Assembly (NCBI GenBank): GCA_903851455.1
Contig: CAINOM010000354.1
Span: forward strand, 1 to 5,609
Length of the DNA stretch: 5,609 bases
Direction of reading: 5' to 3'
DNA from: an uncultured Bacteroidota bacterium
Lineage (GTDB): Bacteria; Bacteroidota; Bacteroidia; Chitinophagales; Chitinophagaceae
In this document: in pieces, positions 1 through 5,609 of the stretch
How the letters are laid out: the number at the start of each line of letters is the position of its first letter
Numbering within the stretch: the stretch's first letter is position 1
Position numbers and translations under genes: made by a program
The notes under the pieces: model-generated
What the model was told of the DNA's origin: nothing
The model's input: the letters and a program-made list of their open reading frames with translations, nothing else
Database searches by the model: none

Positions 1-291
1 CCCACCGCTAAATTTCAGGCCCAGCCAGCTCTTTGAAATTTCTTTTGAGCAAAGTACCGCATGTGTTTTTGCATCGATGAGTTGCAGTGTCTGTGTGCTT
101 ACTCCATTGTTGGTAACGGCGATATATTTACCATCATCCGATATGGCCATATTCAGCGGGAGATCGCCAAGGGGCAATGAGGCACCTGCAGGAGTCAATG
201 CCCAGCCATTTGGCAGTAATACCTTAGTTTTTTGCGCATTCAGCGTAGCCGGGAACAGGCAACACAATGCAAACGCCAGGATGTGTTTCAC
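1..291 (-). CDS. Secreted YncE-like beta-propeller protein, N-terminal part (C-terminus outside window)
   Basis: The visible 97 residues are the N-terminus of an exported protein. Residues 1-19 form a signal peptide (basic KH, then a hydrophobic ILAFALCCLFPA core) with likely cleavage at LNA-Q. The mature part has GWALTPAG (29-36), PLGDLPLNMAIS (40-51), DDGKYIAVTNNG (52-63), QLIDAKT (70-76) and KSWLGLKFS (87-95). This is the first blade of a YncE-type propeller; the PLGDLPLNMA and SWLGL signatures resemble proteins annotated as bifunctional YncE/alkaline phosphatase family (about 800 residues in my recollection), whose phosphatase half would lie beyond the left edge. The start is GTG at 291: in-frame TAA is four codons upstream, no ATG opens any frame across the signal peptide, and the first internal ATG (residue 48) lies after conserved sequence. 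Substrate unknown. Nine T residues sit directly before the start codon and no Shine-Dalgarno is visible. It is divergent from glmM. Confidence 0.85.
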   Translation of the reverse strand, partial: MKHILAFALCCLFPATLNAQKTKVLLPNGWALTPAGASLPLGDLPLNMAISDDGKYIAVTNNGVSTQTLQLIDAKTHAVLCSKEISKSWLGLKFSGG

Positions 292-322
292 AAAAAAAAA
301 GATTTATGTGAAATTACTCAAA

Positions 323-335
323 ACCGTCAAACGGT
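323..335 (-). repeat. Small perfect inverted repeat in the leader of the YncE-like gene
   Basis: ACCGT and ACGGT are perfect 5-base arms around a 3-base loop; on the minus strand the repeat is followed by TTTT. It would lie about 30 bases before the GTG start of the leftward gene. It could be a leader hairpin or a weak attenuator, but a 5-base stem can occur by chance and no function is claimed. Confidence 0.3.
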
Positions 336-462
336 GAGTCATGATCGTCCATCTTAATCAATACTTAACCTCAGCCGGCACAAATACAAGAACATGAGTA
401 CAAATTACATCACTGCAGATAAGGCTATCGCCGCCACTGCCATAAGATGAAGATGTTTTTCT

Positions 463-470
463 TATCTTCG
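463..470 (+). promoter_or_regulatory. Probable -10 element of the glmM promoter (Bacteroidota type)
   Basis: TATCTTCG matches the Bacteroidota sigma-A -10 consensus TAnnTTTG at all but one fixed position. It ends 16 bases before the ATG, which implies a very short leader, a common arrangement in this phylum. No clear TTG/TTTG -33 element lies at the expected distance. The box overlaps the right arm of an inverted repeat (GAAGAT at 449-454, ATCTTC at 464-469, 9-base spacer), which might be an operator or chance. Confidence 0.5.
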
Positions 471-486
471 CCGCAGAACATTTTTT

Positions 487-1881
487 ATGGCATTAATCAA
501 ATCAATTTCGGGCATCAGGGGCACTATAGGCGGCACACCAGGCAAGAGCCTTACTCCTATAGATGTGGTGAAATTCACAACGGCATATGGCGCGTGGGTG
601 GCTCAGCAGGGAAAGAATAAAAAGATAATCATAGGCAGGGATGGCCGCATTTCCGGCGGTATGGTGCGCGACCTGGTAGCTGCTACCCTGCAGAGCATGG
701 GCTGTGAAGTTATAGACCTTGGGCTAAGCACAACGCCTACTGTAGAGATGGCTGTAAAAATGGAAAAAGCCGGCGGCGGCATCATACTTACCGCCAGCCA
801 TAACCCAAAGGAATGGAACGCGCTGAAACTCCTGAACAAGGATGGTGAATTCCTCAATGCAGCAGAAGGCCAGTGGATACTGGACTATGCGGAGAAAGGA
901 GATACAAACTACGCCGAGATAAATAAGATCGGAACGATAACCACCAATGATACTTACATCCAGAAACATATAGATACCATCCTTGCGCATCCGCTAGTGG
1001 ATGTTGCTGCCATCAAAAAAATGAAATTCAAAGTGGTGGTTGATGCCGTGAATTCCACCGGTGCCATTTCTGTGCCACAGGTATTGAATGCGCTGGGAGT
1101 GACGGATGTAACGGTGATCAATGAAGAAGTGACCGGCAATTTCGCACATAACCCGGAACCGCTACCGGAAAACCTGATAGAGCTTTGCTCGACTGTAAAG
1201 AAAAGCAACGCATCACTTGGCATAGCTGTGGACCCTGATGTGGACCGGCTTTGCTTTGTATGTGAAGACGGCAGTTTGTTTGGTGAAGAATATACACTCG
1301 TAGCAATTGCAGATTATATCCTTTCCAATAAAAAAGGAAATACGGTTTCTAACCTCTCCTCTACCCGCGCCCTGCGCGATGTGACCGAAAAACACGGCGG
1401 CCAATATTTCCCAAGTGCCGTAGGCGAGGTGAACGTAGTAAAGAAAATGAAAGAAGTAGATGCGGTGATAGGCGGCGAAGGCAATGGTGGTGTTATCGTG
1501 CCGGAGTTGCATTATGGCCGTGATGCGCTGATCGGCATTGCGCTGTTCCTTACGCACCTGGCAAAATTTGGCAAATCCGTAAAAGCTTTGCGCAGCACAT
1601 ATCCGAATTATTTCATCTCCAAAAACAAAATAGAGCTGGGCGAAGAGGTTAATGTGAAAAAGATATTTGAAGAGATAAAGAAGAAATACAAAAAGCAACC
1701 CATCAACACCGAAGATGGCCTGCGCATAGACTTTGATAACGACTGGGTACACCTTCGCACATCAAACACGGAGCCGATCATACGTATATATTCAGAAAGC
1801 GGCTCAGAGACGACCGCCAATAATATCGCAAAACGTATTATGGCCGATATCAGGGAGATGATGTTGATGAAGGCGGAATAA
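487..1881 (+). CDS. glmM: Phosphoglucosamine mutase (alpha-D-phosphohexomutase family)
   Basis: This cytoplasmic enzyme interconverts glucosamine-6-phosphate and glucosamine-1-phosphate, the step before UDP-GlcNAc for peptidoglycan and lipopolysaccharide. All four active-site signatures of the superfamily are present in 464 residues: the phosphoserine loop TASHNP (102-107, Ser104 carries the phosphate), the metal loop DPDVDR (249-254), the sugar-binding loop GGEGNGG (329-335), and the phosphate-binding loop RTSNTEP (424-430) in the C-terminal domain. The N-terminal SISGIRGTIGG is typical of Bacteroidota GlmM. The GEGNGG loop, instead of the GEQSGH type of E. coli GlmM, resembles archaeal-type GlmM/phosphomannomutase, so substrate preference (glucosamine versus mannose phosphate) is inferred from phylum precedent. 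Length is slightly above the E. coli enzyme (445). The ATG follows a run of T without Shine-Dalgarno; a promoter-like box lies just upstream. It appears intact and leads a run of three same-strand genes. Confidence 0.95.
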   Translation: MALIKSISGIRGTIGGTPGKSLTPIDVVKFTTAYGAWVAQQGKNKKIIIGRDGRISGGMVRDLVAATLQSMGCEVIDLGLSTTPTVEMAVKMEKAGGGIILTASHNPKEWNALKLLNKDGEFLNAAEGQWILDYAEKGDTNYAEINKIGTITTNDTYIQKHIDTILAHPLVDVAAIKKMKFKVVVDAVNSTGAISVPQVLNALGVTDVTVINEEVTGNFAHNPEPLPENLIELCSTVKKSNASLGIAVDPDVDRLCFVCEDGSLFGEEYTLVAIADYILSNKKGNTVSNLSSTRALRDVTEKHGGQYFPSAVGEVNVVKKMKEVDAVIGGEGNGGVIVPELHYGRDALIGIALFLTHLAKFGKSVKALRSTYPNYFISKNKIELGEEVNVKKIFEEIKKKYKKQPINTEDGLRIDFDNDWVHLRTSNTEPIIRIYSESGSETTANNIAKRIMADIREMMLMKAE

Positions 1882-1921
1882 GCACCACTAACGGGCTTAC
1901 CAATGTTTTGCAATTCTGATT

Positions 1922-2335
1922 ATGGACAATATTGACGCCATAGAACAAAAGGTCAGGGCCCGACGGCTGGACAGGGTGCGCAAGCCAATAAGAACTGCGC
2001 GCGGCACCACATTTCTTTTTGCTGCGTTCTTTGTTGCTACGGTGGTATTGTACTCCTTCTTTGCCTATTACGACCCTGCATTCATGGTGCGGCAGATGTG
2101 TACAGCCATCGTGTATATGTGCCTGGGTATTGCCAGTTACCGGTTTACTTTCGCGGCATTTGCCATTGCCTTATTATTCTCTGTATTTGTTCTCATCTCT
2201 AACTTCCCGGGCGGCGACAGCATACGACAACAGGTCACCGTTTTGTTTGCACTTGTTGTCATCGTTATTTTATTCCGGGGACTTTTATCTGCGCTCAATA
2301 ACGAACAGCTGAAAGAAGTGTTCAAAGACAAATAA
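1922..2335 (+). CDS. Small polytopic inner-membrane protein of unknown function
   Basis: I do not recognise the family. The 137-residue product has a strongly basic amphipathic N-terminus (residues 10-27, rich in R and K: VRARRLDRVRKPIRTAR) followed by four predicted membrane helices at about 30-49, 56-73, 76-93 and 104-123, and a short charged tail (NNEQLKEVFKDK). A PGGDS turn separates helices 3 and 4. By the positive-inside rule both termini should be cytoplasmic. There are no catalytic-looking motifs; the layout recalls the many small uncharacterised four-helix proteins of Bacteroidota. It starts 40 bases after glmM with no terminator between, so co-transcription is plausible. The hydrophobic periodicity and the absence of an alternative frame with coding character support it as a real gene. 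A role in the envelope is only a guess from position. Confidence 0.8.
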   Translation: MDNIDAIEQKVRARRLDRVRKPIRTARGTTFLFAAFFVATVVLYSFFAYYDPAFMVRQMCTAIVYMCLGIASYRFTFAAFAIALLFSVFVLISNFPGGDSIRQQVTVLFALVVIVILFRGLLSALNNEQLKEVFKDK

Positions 2336-2340
2336 AACCA

Positions 2341-2367
2341 TTGAACATTCCGCCCTTATTAAAATTG
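2341..2367 (+). promoter_or_regulatory. Weak promoter candidate before the GT39-like gene
   Basis: In the 92-base gap after the small membrane gene, TTG (2341-2343) is followed after 16 bases by TAAAATTG (2360-2367), which differs at one fixed position from the Bacteroidota -10 consensus TAnnTTTG. This would give a leader of about 55 bases to the ATG at 2428. The spacing is slightly short and the region is AT-rich, so chance is likely. If real, the glycosyltransferase has its own promoter. Confidence 0.2.
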
Positions 2368-2427
2368 CGGCAACTATACGATCTCAATAAAAATTGTTAT
2401 CATTAAGGCTGCCAACGCAACTCGCTA

Positions 2428-4020
2428 ATGACGGTGCCCACCCGGAATGTTAATAAATTGATCCGTATCGCAAGTATTGCCGCAATAACCTTTATTGTAT
2501 GCTGGGGGCTTGTGCTCGTATTGGCCCAGGTAAAACCCTTCTGGATAGACGAATGGCGCATCATCTATAACCTCAAATACAAAGATGCGGCAGGGCTCTG
2601 GGGACAGCTGGATTTCATGCAGCAATTTCCGAGGGTATACCTGGTGATCATCAAGGCCTTTTCGTCCATTTTCGACTACAGCTATTTCTCCCTTCGCTTT
2701 CCTTCTTTTTTGATCGGTACGCTTACCATTTTATTTTCTTATCGTGTTGCACACAAACTTTTTAAGGAAAATGCGACCTGTAGATTCCTGTTTGTTTTGA
2801 TCATTGCGGCCTCACCTACATTTACAGACTACTTTGTGCAGGTGAAGCAATACACCATGGACATAATGCTAGGTGTTTTGGCGCTGTGGCAACTGCTTCA
2901 ATTGACCGACGTTCTGAAACAGAAGGACATGTCAAAACAGCGCTACCTGTTGCTTTGTGCCAGTTTTGTAACGGCCCCGTTTTTCAGCTATACCTACCCC
3001 ATCATGATAGCGCCTGTTTTCGTGGTCATGTTCATTCATAGCATAGTACAATACCGAAGTCATGGCGGCAACGGAAAGGATATGCATTCTATGCGAAAAC
3101 TATGGCTACCGTTAATTTTGTGCACATGCGCCATAATCGCTTTTTACAGGGTGGATGCGTCGCAACTGATGAAGGACGATGGTATGCACATCTACTGGGG
3201 TTACAGAATGATGCAGCGCGGCTTCAGTCTCCGGCAATTTTTCGGCGGCTTTTACGACCTGTTCGCTCTTTGTGGCGCAGGTATAGCCTTCGAAATTATT
3301 TTCGGCACATTGGGAATACTAGGGCTCCTACTTTCTGCTACCGCATGTGCGAGATCACTTAAAAAAAATGCATGGCGCATTGAAGACTTTCTTAGTTGGT
3401 ATAGCGTATCCGTTGTTGTCCTGATCATGCTGCTTTTCTCTGCGGGCAAGCTTGCCGTCGGGGAGGCCCGTCTGACCTGCTTTTGTGTCCCCGTCGTTGC
3501 ATTGACGATCATTTCATTTGTCAACTACCTGCTCAACTCACGTGCTAATAAGGTTGGCACAATTGTAATGCCTCTGCTGTTCATTGGGGTAATTGGCAAT
3601 GCGTTTTCATCCCTGATCAATGAACAGCTAGCCGACAAACACAGGCAGACACTCAACATCTACGTAAATACCGAGAATGCAATAAAACTTGCGACCGCAA
3701 AGAATATCCCGATATTCATATCCTCCGGGATTGCCTACCCATACGAGAAAATAATTAACTTCCCCTGTACGGAAATCCCGGCAAAAGTGCTGTATACATT
3801 GCCACAAAACATTAATACAATCAACGCAGACCTTAAAGACAATGTTCCCGGAGACTGGGTACTCAAGACGTTTCCGGCCTATAAAACAAGGGCGGATATA
3901 CCCGTCTATGCACTCAACGACCCCGACGACCTTAAAAACAGGATGCTGCAACTACCCCCGACGATAAAGTCCGTTATTATTGGCAATGGCAGTACATTCC
4001 GTGAAGTTGTACGGCAATAA
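2428..4020 (+). CDS. GT39-like polytopic glycosyltransferase (GT-C fold)
   Basis: This 530-residue integral membrane protein looks like a GT-C glycosyltransferase related to the ArnT/PMT (GT39) group, which transfers a sugar from a polyprenyl-phosphate donor to an acceptor on the outer face of the inner membrane. After helix 1 (about 13-33) comes the first extracytoplasmic loop with FWIDEW (38-43), where D41/E42 sit at the usual catalytic acidic position; LRFPS (89-93) begins the next helix, and VKQYTMDIMLG (139-149) matches the conserved K-x-Y region of the family. Further helices lie at about 92-108, 119-135, 144-160, 173-186, 188-207, 226-240, 283-305, 323-340, 350-368 and 377-395; GEARLTCFCVP (345-355) corresponds to the usual Arg-Tyr-x-x-Pro helix start. 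Residues about 405-530 are a soluble, probably periplasmic tail. The start is fixed by an in-frame TAA at 2404. No Shine-Dalgarno is seen. Donor and acceptor cannot be told from sequence. Confidence 0.8.
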   Translation: MTVPTRNVNKLIRIASIAAITFIVCWGLVLVLAQVKPFWIDEWRIIYNLKYKDAAGLWGQLDFMQQFPRVYLVIIKAFSSIFDYSYFSLRFPSFLIGTLTILFSYRVAHKLFKENATCRFLFVLIIAASPTFTDYFVQVKQYTMDIMLGVLALWQLLQLTDVLKQKDMSKQRYLLLCASFVTAPFFSYTYPIMIAPVFVVMFIHSIVQYRSHGGNGKDMHSMRKLWLPLILCTCAIIAFYRVDASQLMKDDGMHIYWGYRMMQRGFSLRQFFGGFYDLFALCGAGIAFEIIFGTLGILGLLLSATACARSLKKNAWRIEDFLSWYSVSVVVLIMLLFSAGKLAVGEARLTCFCVPVVALTIISFVNYLLNSRANKVGTIVMPLLFIGVIGNAFSSLINEQLADKHRQTLNIYVNTENAIKLATAKNIPIFISSGIAYPYEKIINFPCTEIPAKVLYTLPQNINTINADLKDNVPGDWVLKTFPAYKTRADIPVYALNDPDDLKNRMLQLPPTIKSVIIGNGSTFREVVRQ

Positions 4021-4038
4021 GCAACAGAGATTGGCCGC

Positions 4039-4686
4039 TTAATCGTTTTTAAAAAGAGGGCCTTCGTGGCGGAACTTTTTGAAATACCGGTATAGTACGT
4101 GCAGCCAGACGCCAAACAAACCGCTCAGCAACCAGCATTGGTTATTCCGCACCGGATGCAGCACATCCTGCTTTATGTCCAGCAGTAACGAAATGGGCTG
4201 CGTTATTATGTCCCAGCTGTTCCATCGCAGGTAGCGGCCCAGGTATATGCCGTAACCGCTGAGTATAAAGAAAAACAGTATAGCCCATGGCACCAGCCCC
4301 GCTCTGATGTTTCTCCGCAGATAGTGCTCCACATTCTGTAATGACAGGAAGCCCATGATCACGCCGCTGATGGCCGCTGAGAACAATATCAGCAGATCGT
4401 ACCATTGCGGCACATCCGGTCGCTCACGTAGATGGAAAATGTCCGTAATGATATACATCGCATTGGGGAAGAACAATAACCAAATGGCCAACCAGGCCAA
4501 CGACATTATCTTGTCGGATGATTTGTTCAACCGGTAACTGATGTAGAGCGGCACAACGGCAAGAAACAGGTTCCATGGAACGAACGCAAAAACGAGCGTA
4601 TGGGTACGCAGCACACGGGCTGCCAGTAGCCCGCCAATGAACAATTGCATTGGCGCGAGCCACTTGTATTTTTCAAAAAAGTTCAT
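4039..4686 (-). CDS. DUF1361 family integral membrane protein
   Basis: The 215-residue product carries the signatures of DUF1361, a family of unknown function: VPWNLFLAVVPLYIS (36-50), LLFFPNAMYIITDIFHL (70-86), WYDLLIL (95-101), GYGIYLGRYLRWNSWDI (144-160) and a following Pro (164). Six or so membrane helices are expected at about 12-28, 34-51, 61-81, 97-115, 132-149 and 184-200. The conserved polar residues (Asn39, Pro74-Asn75, Thr81-Asp82, His85, Arg151, Arg154, Asn156, Asp159) lie near helix ends and suggest a shared binding or catalytic surface, but no activity is known to me. Length is normal. Its start lies 9 bases after the stop of the dgkA-like gene, so it is probably translated from the same mRNA; no Shine-Dalgarno is visible. 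Its stop is only 18 bases from the stop of the convergent glycosyltransferase gene. Confidence 0.88.
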   Translation of the reverse strand: MNFFEKYKWLAPMQLFIGGLLAARVLRTHTLVFAFVPWNLFLAVVPLYISYRLNKSSDKIMSLAWLAIWLLFFPNAMYIITDIFHLRERPDVPQWYDLLILFSAAISGVIMGFLSLQNVEHYLRRNIRAGLVPWAILFFFILSGYGIYLGRYLRWNSWDIITQPISLLLDIKQDVLHPVRNNQCWLLSGLFGVWLHVLYRYFKKFRHEGPLFKND

Positions 4687-4695
4687 GCTATAGTT

Positions 4696-5061
4696 TTAGA
4701 AAAAGAAAACAATAATTCCGGTTACAAGGCTTACTATGGCCGCAAGCAATACCGCCGCAGCAGATATGTCTTTGATGACTTTAATGGAAGGGTGAAATTT
4801 GTTACCGCAACAAAAATCACACAGCTTTTCAATGCAGGTATTCAGCGCTTCGGTTATCCATACCAGCCCAACGGCAAACACCAGAGCAACCCATTGCCAT
4901 TTGCTTACGTGACGGATAAATCCCGCCACGACCACCGCTACGGTAGCAAGAACGTGCAGCTTCGCGTTGGGTTCCAGTCTGAATAATTGCAGTAGCCCAT
5001 TTGTGGCGTAAGAAAAACTTTTTGCGCGCGACTTTGCAGTCATGTTTTTTTCCTGTTTCAT
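4696..5061 (-). CDS. dgkA: Diacylglycerol/undecaprenol kinase, DgkA family
   Basis: This small inner-membrane kinase phosphorylates diacylglycerol or undecaprenol with ATP, recycling lipid intermediates of envelope synthesis. Its 121 residues match the family length. Visible signatures are the surface segment FRLEPNAKLH (27-36), the catalytic helix EALNTCIEKLCD (71-82, with Glu71, Asn74 and Glu78 aligning with E. coli Glu69, Asn72, Glu76), and IKDISAAAVLL (96-106, Lys97-Asp98 aligning with the E. coli Lys94-Asp95 pair). Three membrane helices lie at about 36-50, 55-73 and 99-119. The catalytic region has several cysteines (75, 81, 84, 85). Lipid preference is not decidable here; many non-proteobacterial members are undecaprenol kinases. 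Met7 (codon at 5043) is an alternative start preceded by AGGA at good spacing, which would shorten the protein to 115 residues. It sits 11 bases after the upstream gene and 9 before the DUF1361 gene, suggesting an operon. Confidence 0.92.
   Translation of the reverse strand: MKQEKNMTAKSRAKSFSYATNGLLQLFRLEPNAKLHVLATVAVVVAGFIRHVSKWQWVALVFAVGLVWITEALNTCIEKLCDFCCGNKFHPSIKVIKDISAAAVLLAAIVSLVTGIIVFFF
5051..5054 (-). promoter_or_regulatory. Shine-Dalgarno-like AGGA favouring the internal start of dgkA
   Basis: AGGA on the minus strand lies 7 bases before the second in-frame ATG (5043-5041) of the DgkA-family gene, while the first ATG (5061-5059) has none. The family's conserved part begins after either start, so both are possible. 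Bacteroidota often initiate without Shine-Dalgarno, so this is suggestive only. Confidence 0.35.
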
Positions 5062-5072
5062 GTTATGAATGA

Positions 5073-5609
5073 TTAAATTGCCGGTATCGATCTTGTTCTG
5101 ACAGATGCTGCTGTTAGTATGGCAATGATAAATGTTGCGCCTAATGTAATCAGAATTCCCACAACGATCTGCCCCAACAGAAATTGCTCCCTTTTTTCCG
5201 TTTCTTTAAGCGAATGTCCTGCGACTACGTAGCCTTGATCACCGTTGATGGAGTAAGGCAAAACAACAATTGCATTTCGAACACCTGCCTCAGGTTGCCA
5301 TGAGCGCCTGTTTTCGCCATTTTGGCCAGCCACTGTAAATACGCCCGCCGGTGGCACAATGCTGCGACCATGCAAGTTTGTTGTAGCTATTTTCAAATCG
5401 CCCTTGTGGTCGCAGATCATTGCGAATGGCGCTAAACTGGTCTGCATATCTGTGGAGTCTATGCCTCTGATTGCCTGGCGTAACGACACGCCGCTTTCCA
5501 ACCTTGCTTTTATATCGGCGGCATATCGTATCGGCACCTCATCAGCCGATAATCGAATGTACTGTTGCAAGGCGATGTACACAATGCCATACATACAAAC
5601 TATGGCGCA
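5073..5609 (-). CDS. Bitopic membrane protein with extracytoplasmic sensor-like domain (N-terminus outside window)
   Basis: The gene enters from the right edge; 178 residues and the stop are visible. The fragment opens in a hydrophobic stretch (CAIVCMYGIVYIALQQYIR), the end of a first membrane helix, so the methionine at 5594 is almost certainly internal and the true start lies outside. A domain of about 120 residues follows: a helical SADEVPIRYAADIKARLESG part, then SLAPFAMICDHKGDL (58-72), VPPAGVF (85-91), RRSWQPEAGVRNAIVVLPY (101-119) and GYVVAGHSLKETEKRE (126-141). A second helix (about 143-167) leads to a tail of roughly ten residues ending RSIPAI. The pattern LAPF-(D)-G, PP-GVF, W-P-GVR, G-V-AGRSL-E-E-R recalls a family of uncharacterised Bacteroidota and Firmicutes proteins that I remember only as hypothetical. 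The fold is similar in outline to periplasmic sensor domains of signalling proteins, but there is no kinase, GGDEF or methyl-accepting part. It likely leads the operon with dgkA and the DUF1361 gene. Confidence 0.8.
   Translation of the reverse strand, partial: CAIVCMYGIVYIALQQYIRLSADEVPIRYAADIKARLESGVSLRQAIRGIDSTDMQTSLAPFAMICDHKGDLKIATTNLHGRSIVPPAGVFTVAGQNGENRRSWQPEAGVRNAIVVLPYSINGDQGYVVAGHSLKETEKREQFLLGQIVVGILITLGATFIIAILTAASVRTRSIPAI

Larger units (their letters stand above)
292..486. other. Divergent intergenic region between the YncE-like gene and glmM
   Basis: These 195 bases hold no convincing gene; short open frames in it lack coding character. They should contain the promoters for both flanking genes. 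The rightward one is visible next to glmM. For the leftward gene the best match to the Bacteroidota -10 box is TGTATTTG on the minus strand (one mismatch to TAnnTTTG), about 90 bases before the GTG, without a properly spaced -33 element, so I do not call it. A small perfect hairpin and a 6-base inverted repeat are described separately. Confidence 0.7.

Noticed and set aside
77..337. Plus-strand open frame of 86 codons at the left edge
   Set aside because: It is antisense to the YncE-like gene, whose signal peptide and propeller motifs are clear, and its own translation has no recognisable character.
1213..1752. Long minus-strand open frame (179 codons) inside glmM
   Set aside because: It is fully antisense to glmM with all catalytic motifs intact; the translation is low-complexity and Phe/Tyr-rich, as expected of a shadow frame.
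1882..1921. Possible promoter or terminator between glmM and the small membrane gene
   Set aside because: The best box, ATGTTTTG, has two mismatches to TAnnTTTG and no hairpin is visible; read-through from glmM is the simpler view.
2385..2396. CAAT-AAAA-ATTG inverted repeat before the glycosyltransferase gene
   Set aside because: Four-base AT-rich arms are expected by chance in such a region and there is no T-run or other sign of a terminator.
4046..4055. Palindrome TTTTTAAAAA near the convergent stops
   Set aside because: It has no loop, cannot form a terminator hairpin, and is simply the codons for Phe-Lys at the end of the DUF1361 gene.
4645..4986. Plus-strand open frame of 113 codons over the dgkA-like gene
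   Set aside because: It is antisense to the DgkA-family gene, whose conserved residues are all present; it has no membrane or domain signature.
5073..5594. Methionine at 5594 as a true start
   Set aside because: The frame stays open to the window edge and the methionine lies inside a membrane helix, so the gene begins outside the window.

Overview
The window looks like ordinary chromosomal DNA from a Bacteroidota bacterium, most likely of the Chitinophagaceae or a related family. The reasons are the glmM subtype (opening residues SISGIRGTIGG and a GEGNGG sugar loop), a DUF1361 protein, a -10-like box of the Bacteroidota type (TATCTTCG, compare TAnnTTTG) just before a start codon, and the scarcity of Shine-Dalgarno sequences. 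The lineage call is inference from protein and promoter style. I see no tRNA, rRNA, CRISPR array, insertion sequence, integrase or phage gene.

Layout. At the left edge (1-291, minus strand) is the N-terminal part of a secreted YncE-like beta-propeller protein that runs off the window. A 195-base divergent intergenic region follows, with a good promoter candidate pointing right. The plus strand then carries three co-directional genes: glmM (phosphoglucosamine mutase, 487-1881), a small unrecognised four-helix membrane protein (1922-2335), and a polytopic GT39-like glycosyltransferase (2428-4020). After an 18-base convergent junction, three minus-strand genes follow, read from right to left: a bitopic membrane protein with an extracytoplasmic domain, N-terminus outside the window (5073-5609); a DgkA-family diacylglycerol/undecaprenol kinase (4696-5061); and a DUF1361 integral membrane protein (4039-4686). 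The minus-strand genes are separated by only 11 and 9 bases and are probably one operon.

Shared theme. GlmM makes glucosamine-1-phosphate for UDP-GlcNAc (peptidoglycan and lipopolysaccharide). GT39-like enzymes move sugars from polyprenyl-phosphate carriers on the outer face of the inner membrane. DgkA-family kinases phosphorylate diacylglycerol or undecaprenol. The other three products are exported or membrane-embedded. The window is therefore best read as an envelope-biogenesis neighbourhood. I do not see evidence of a new defence, mobile or regulatory system. The least explained items are the 137-residue four-helix protein, the bitopic domain protein, and the roughly 125-residue soluble tail of the glycosyltransferase.
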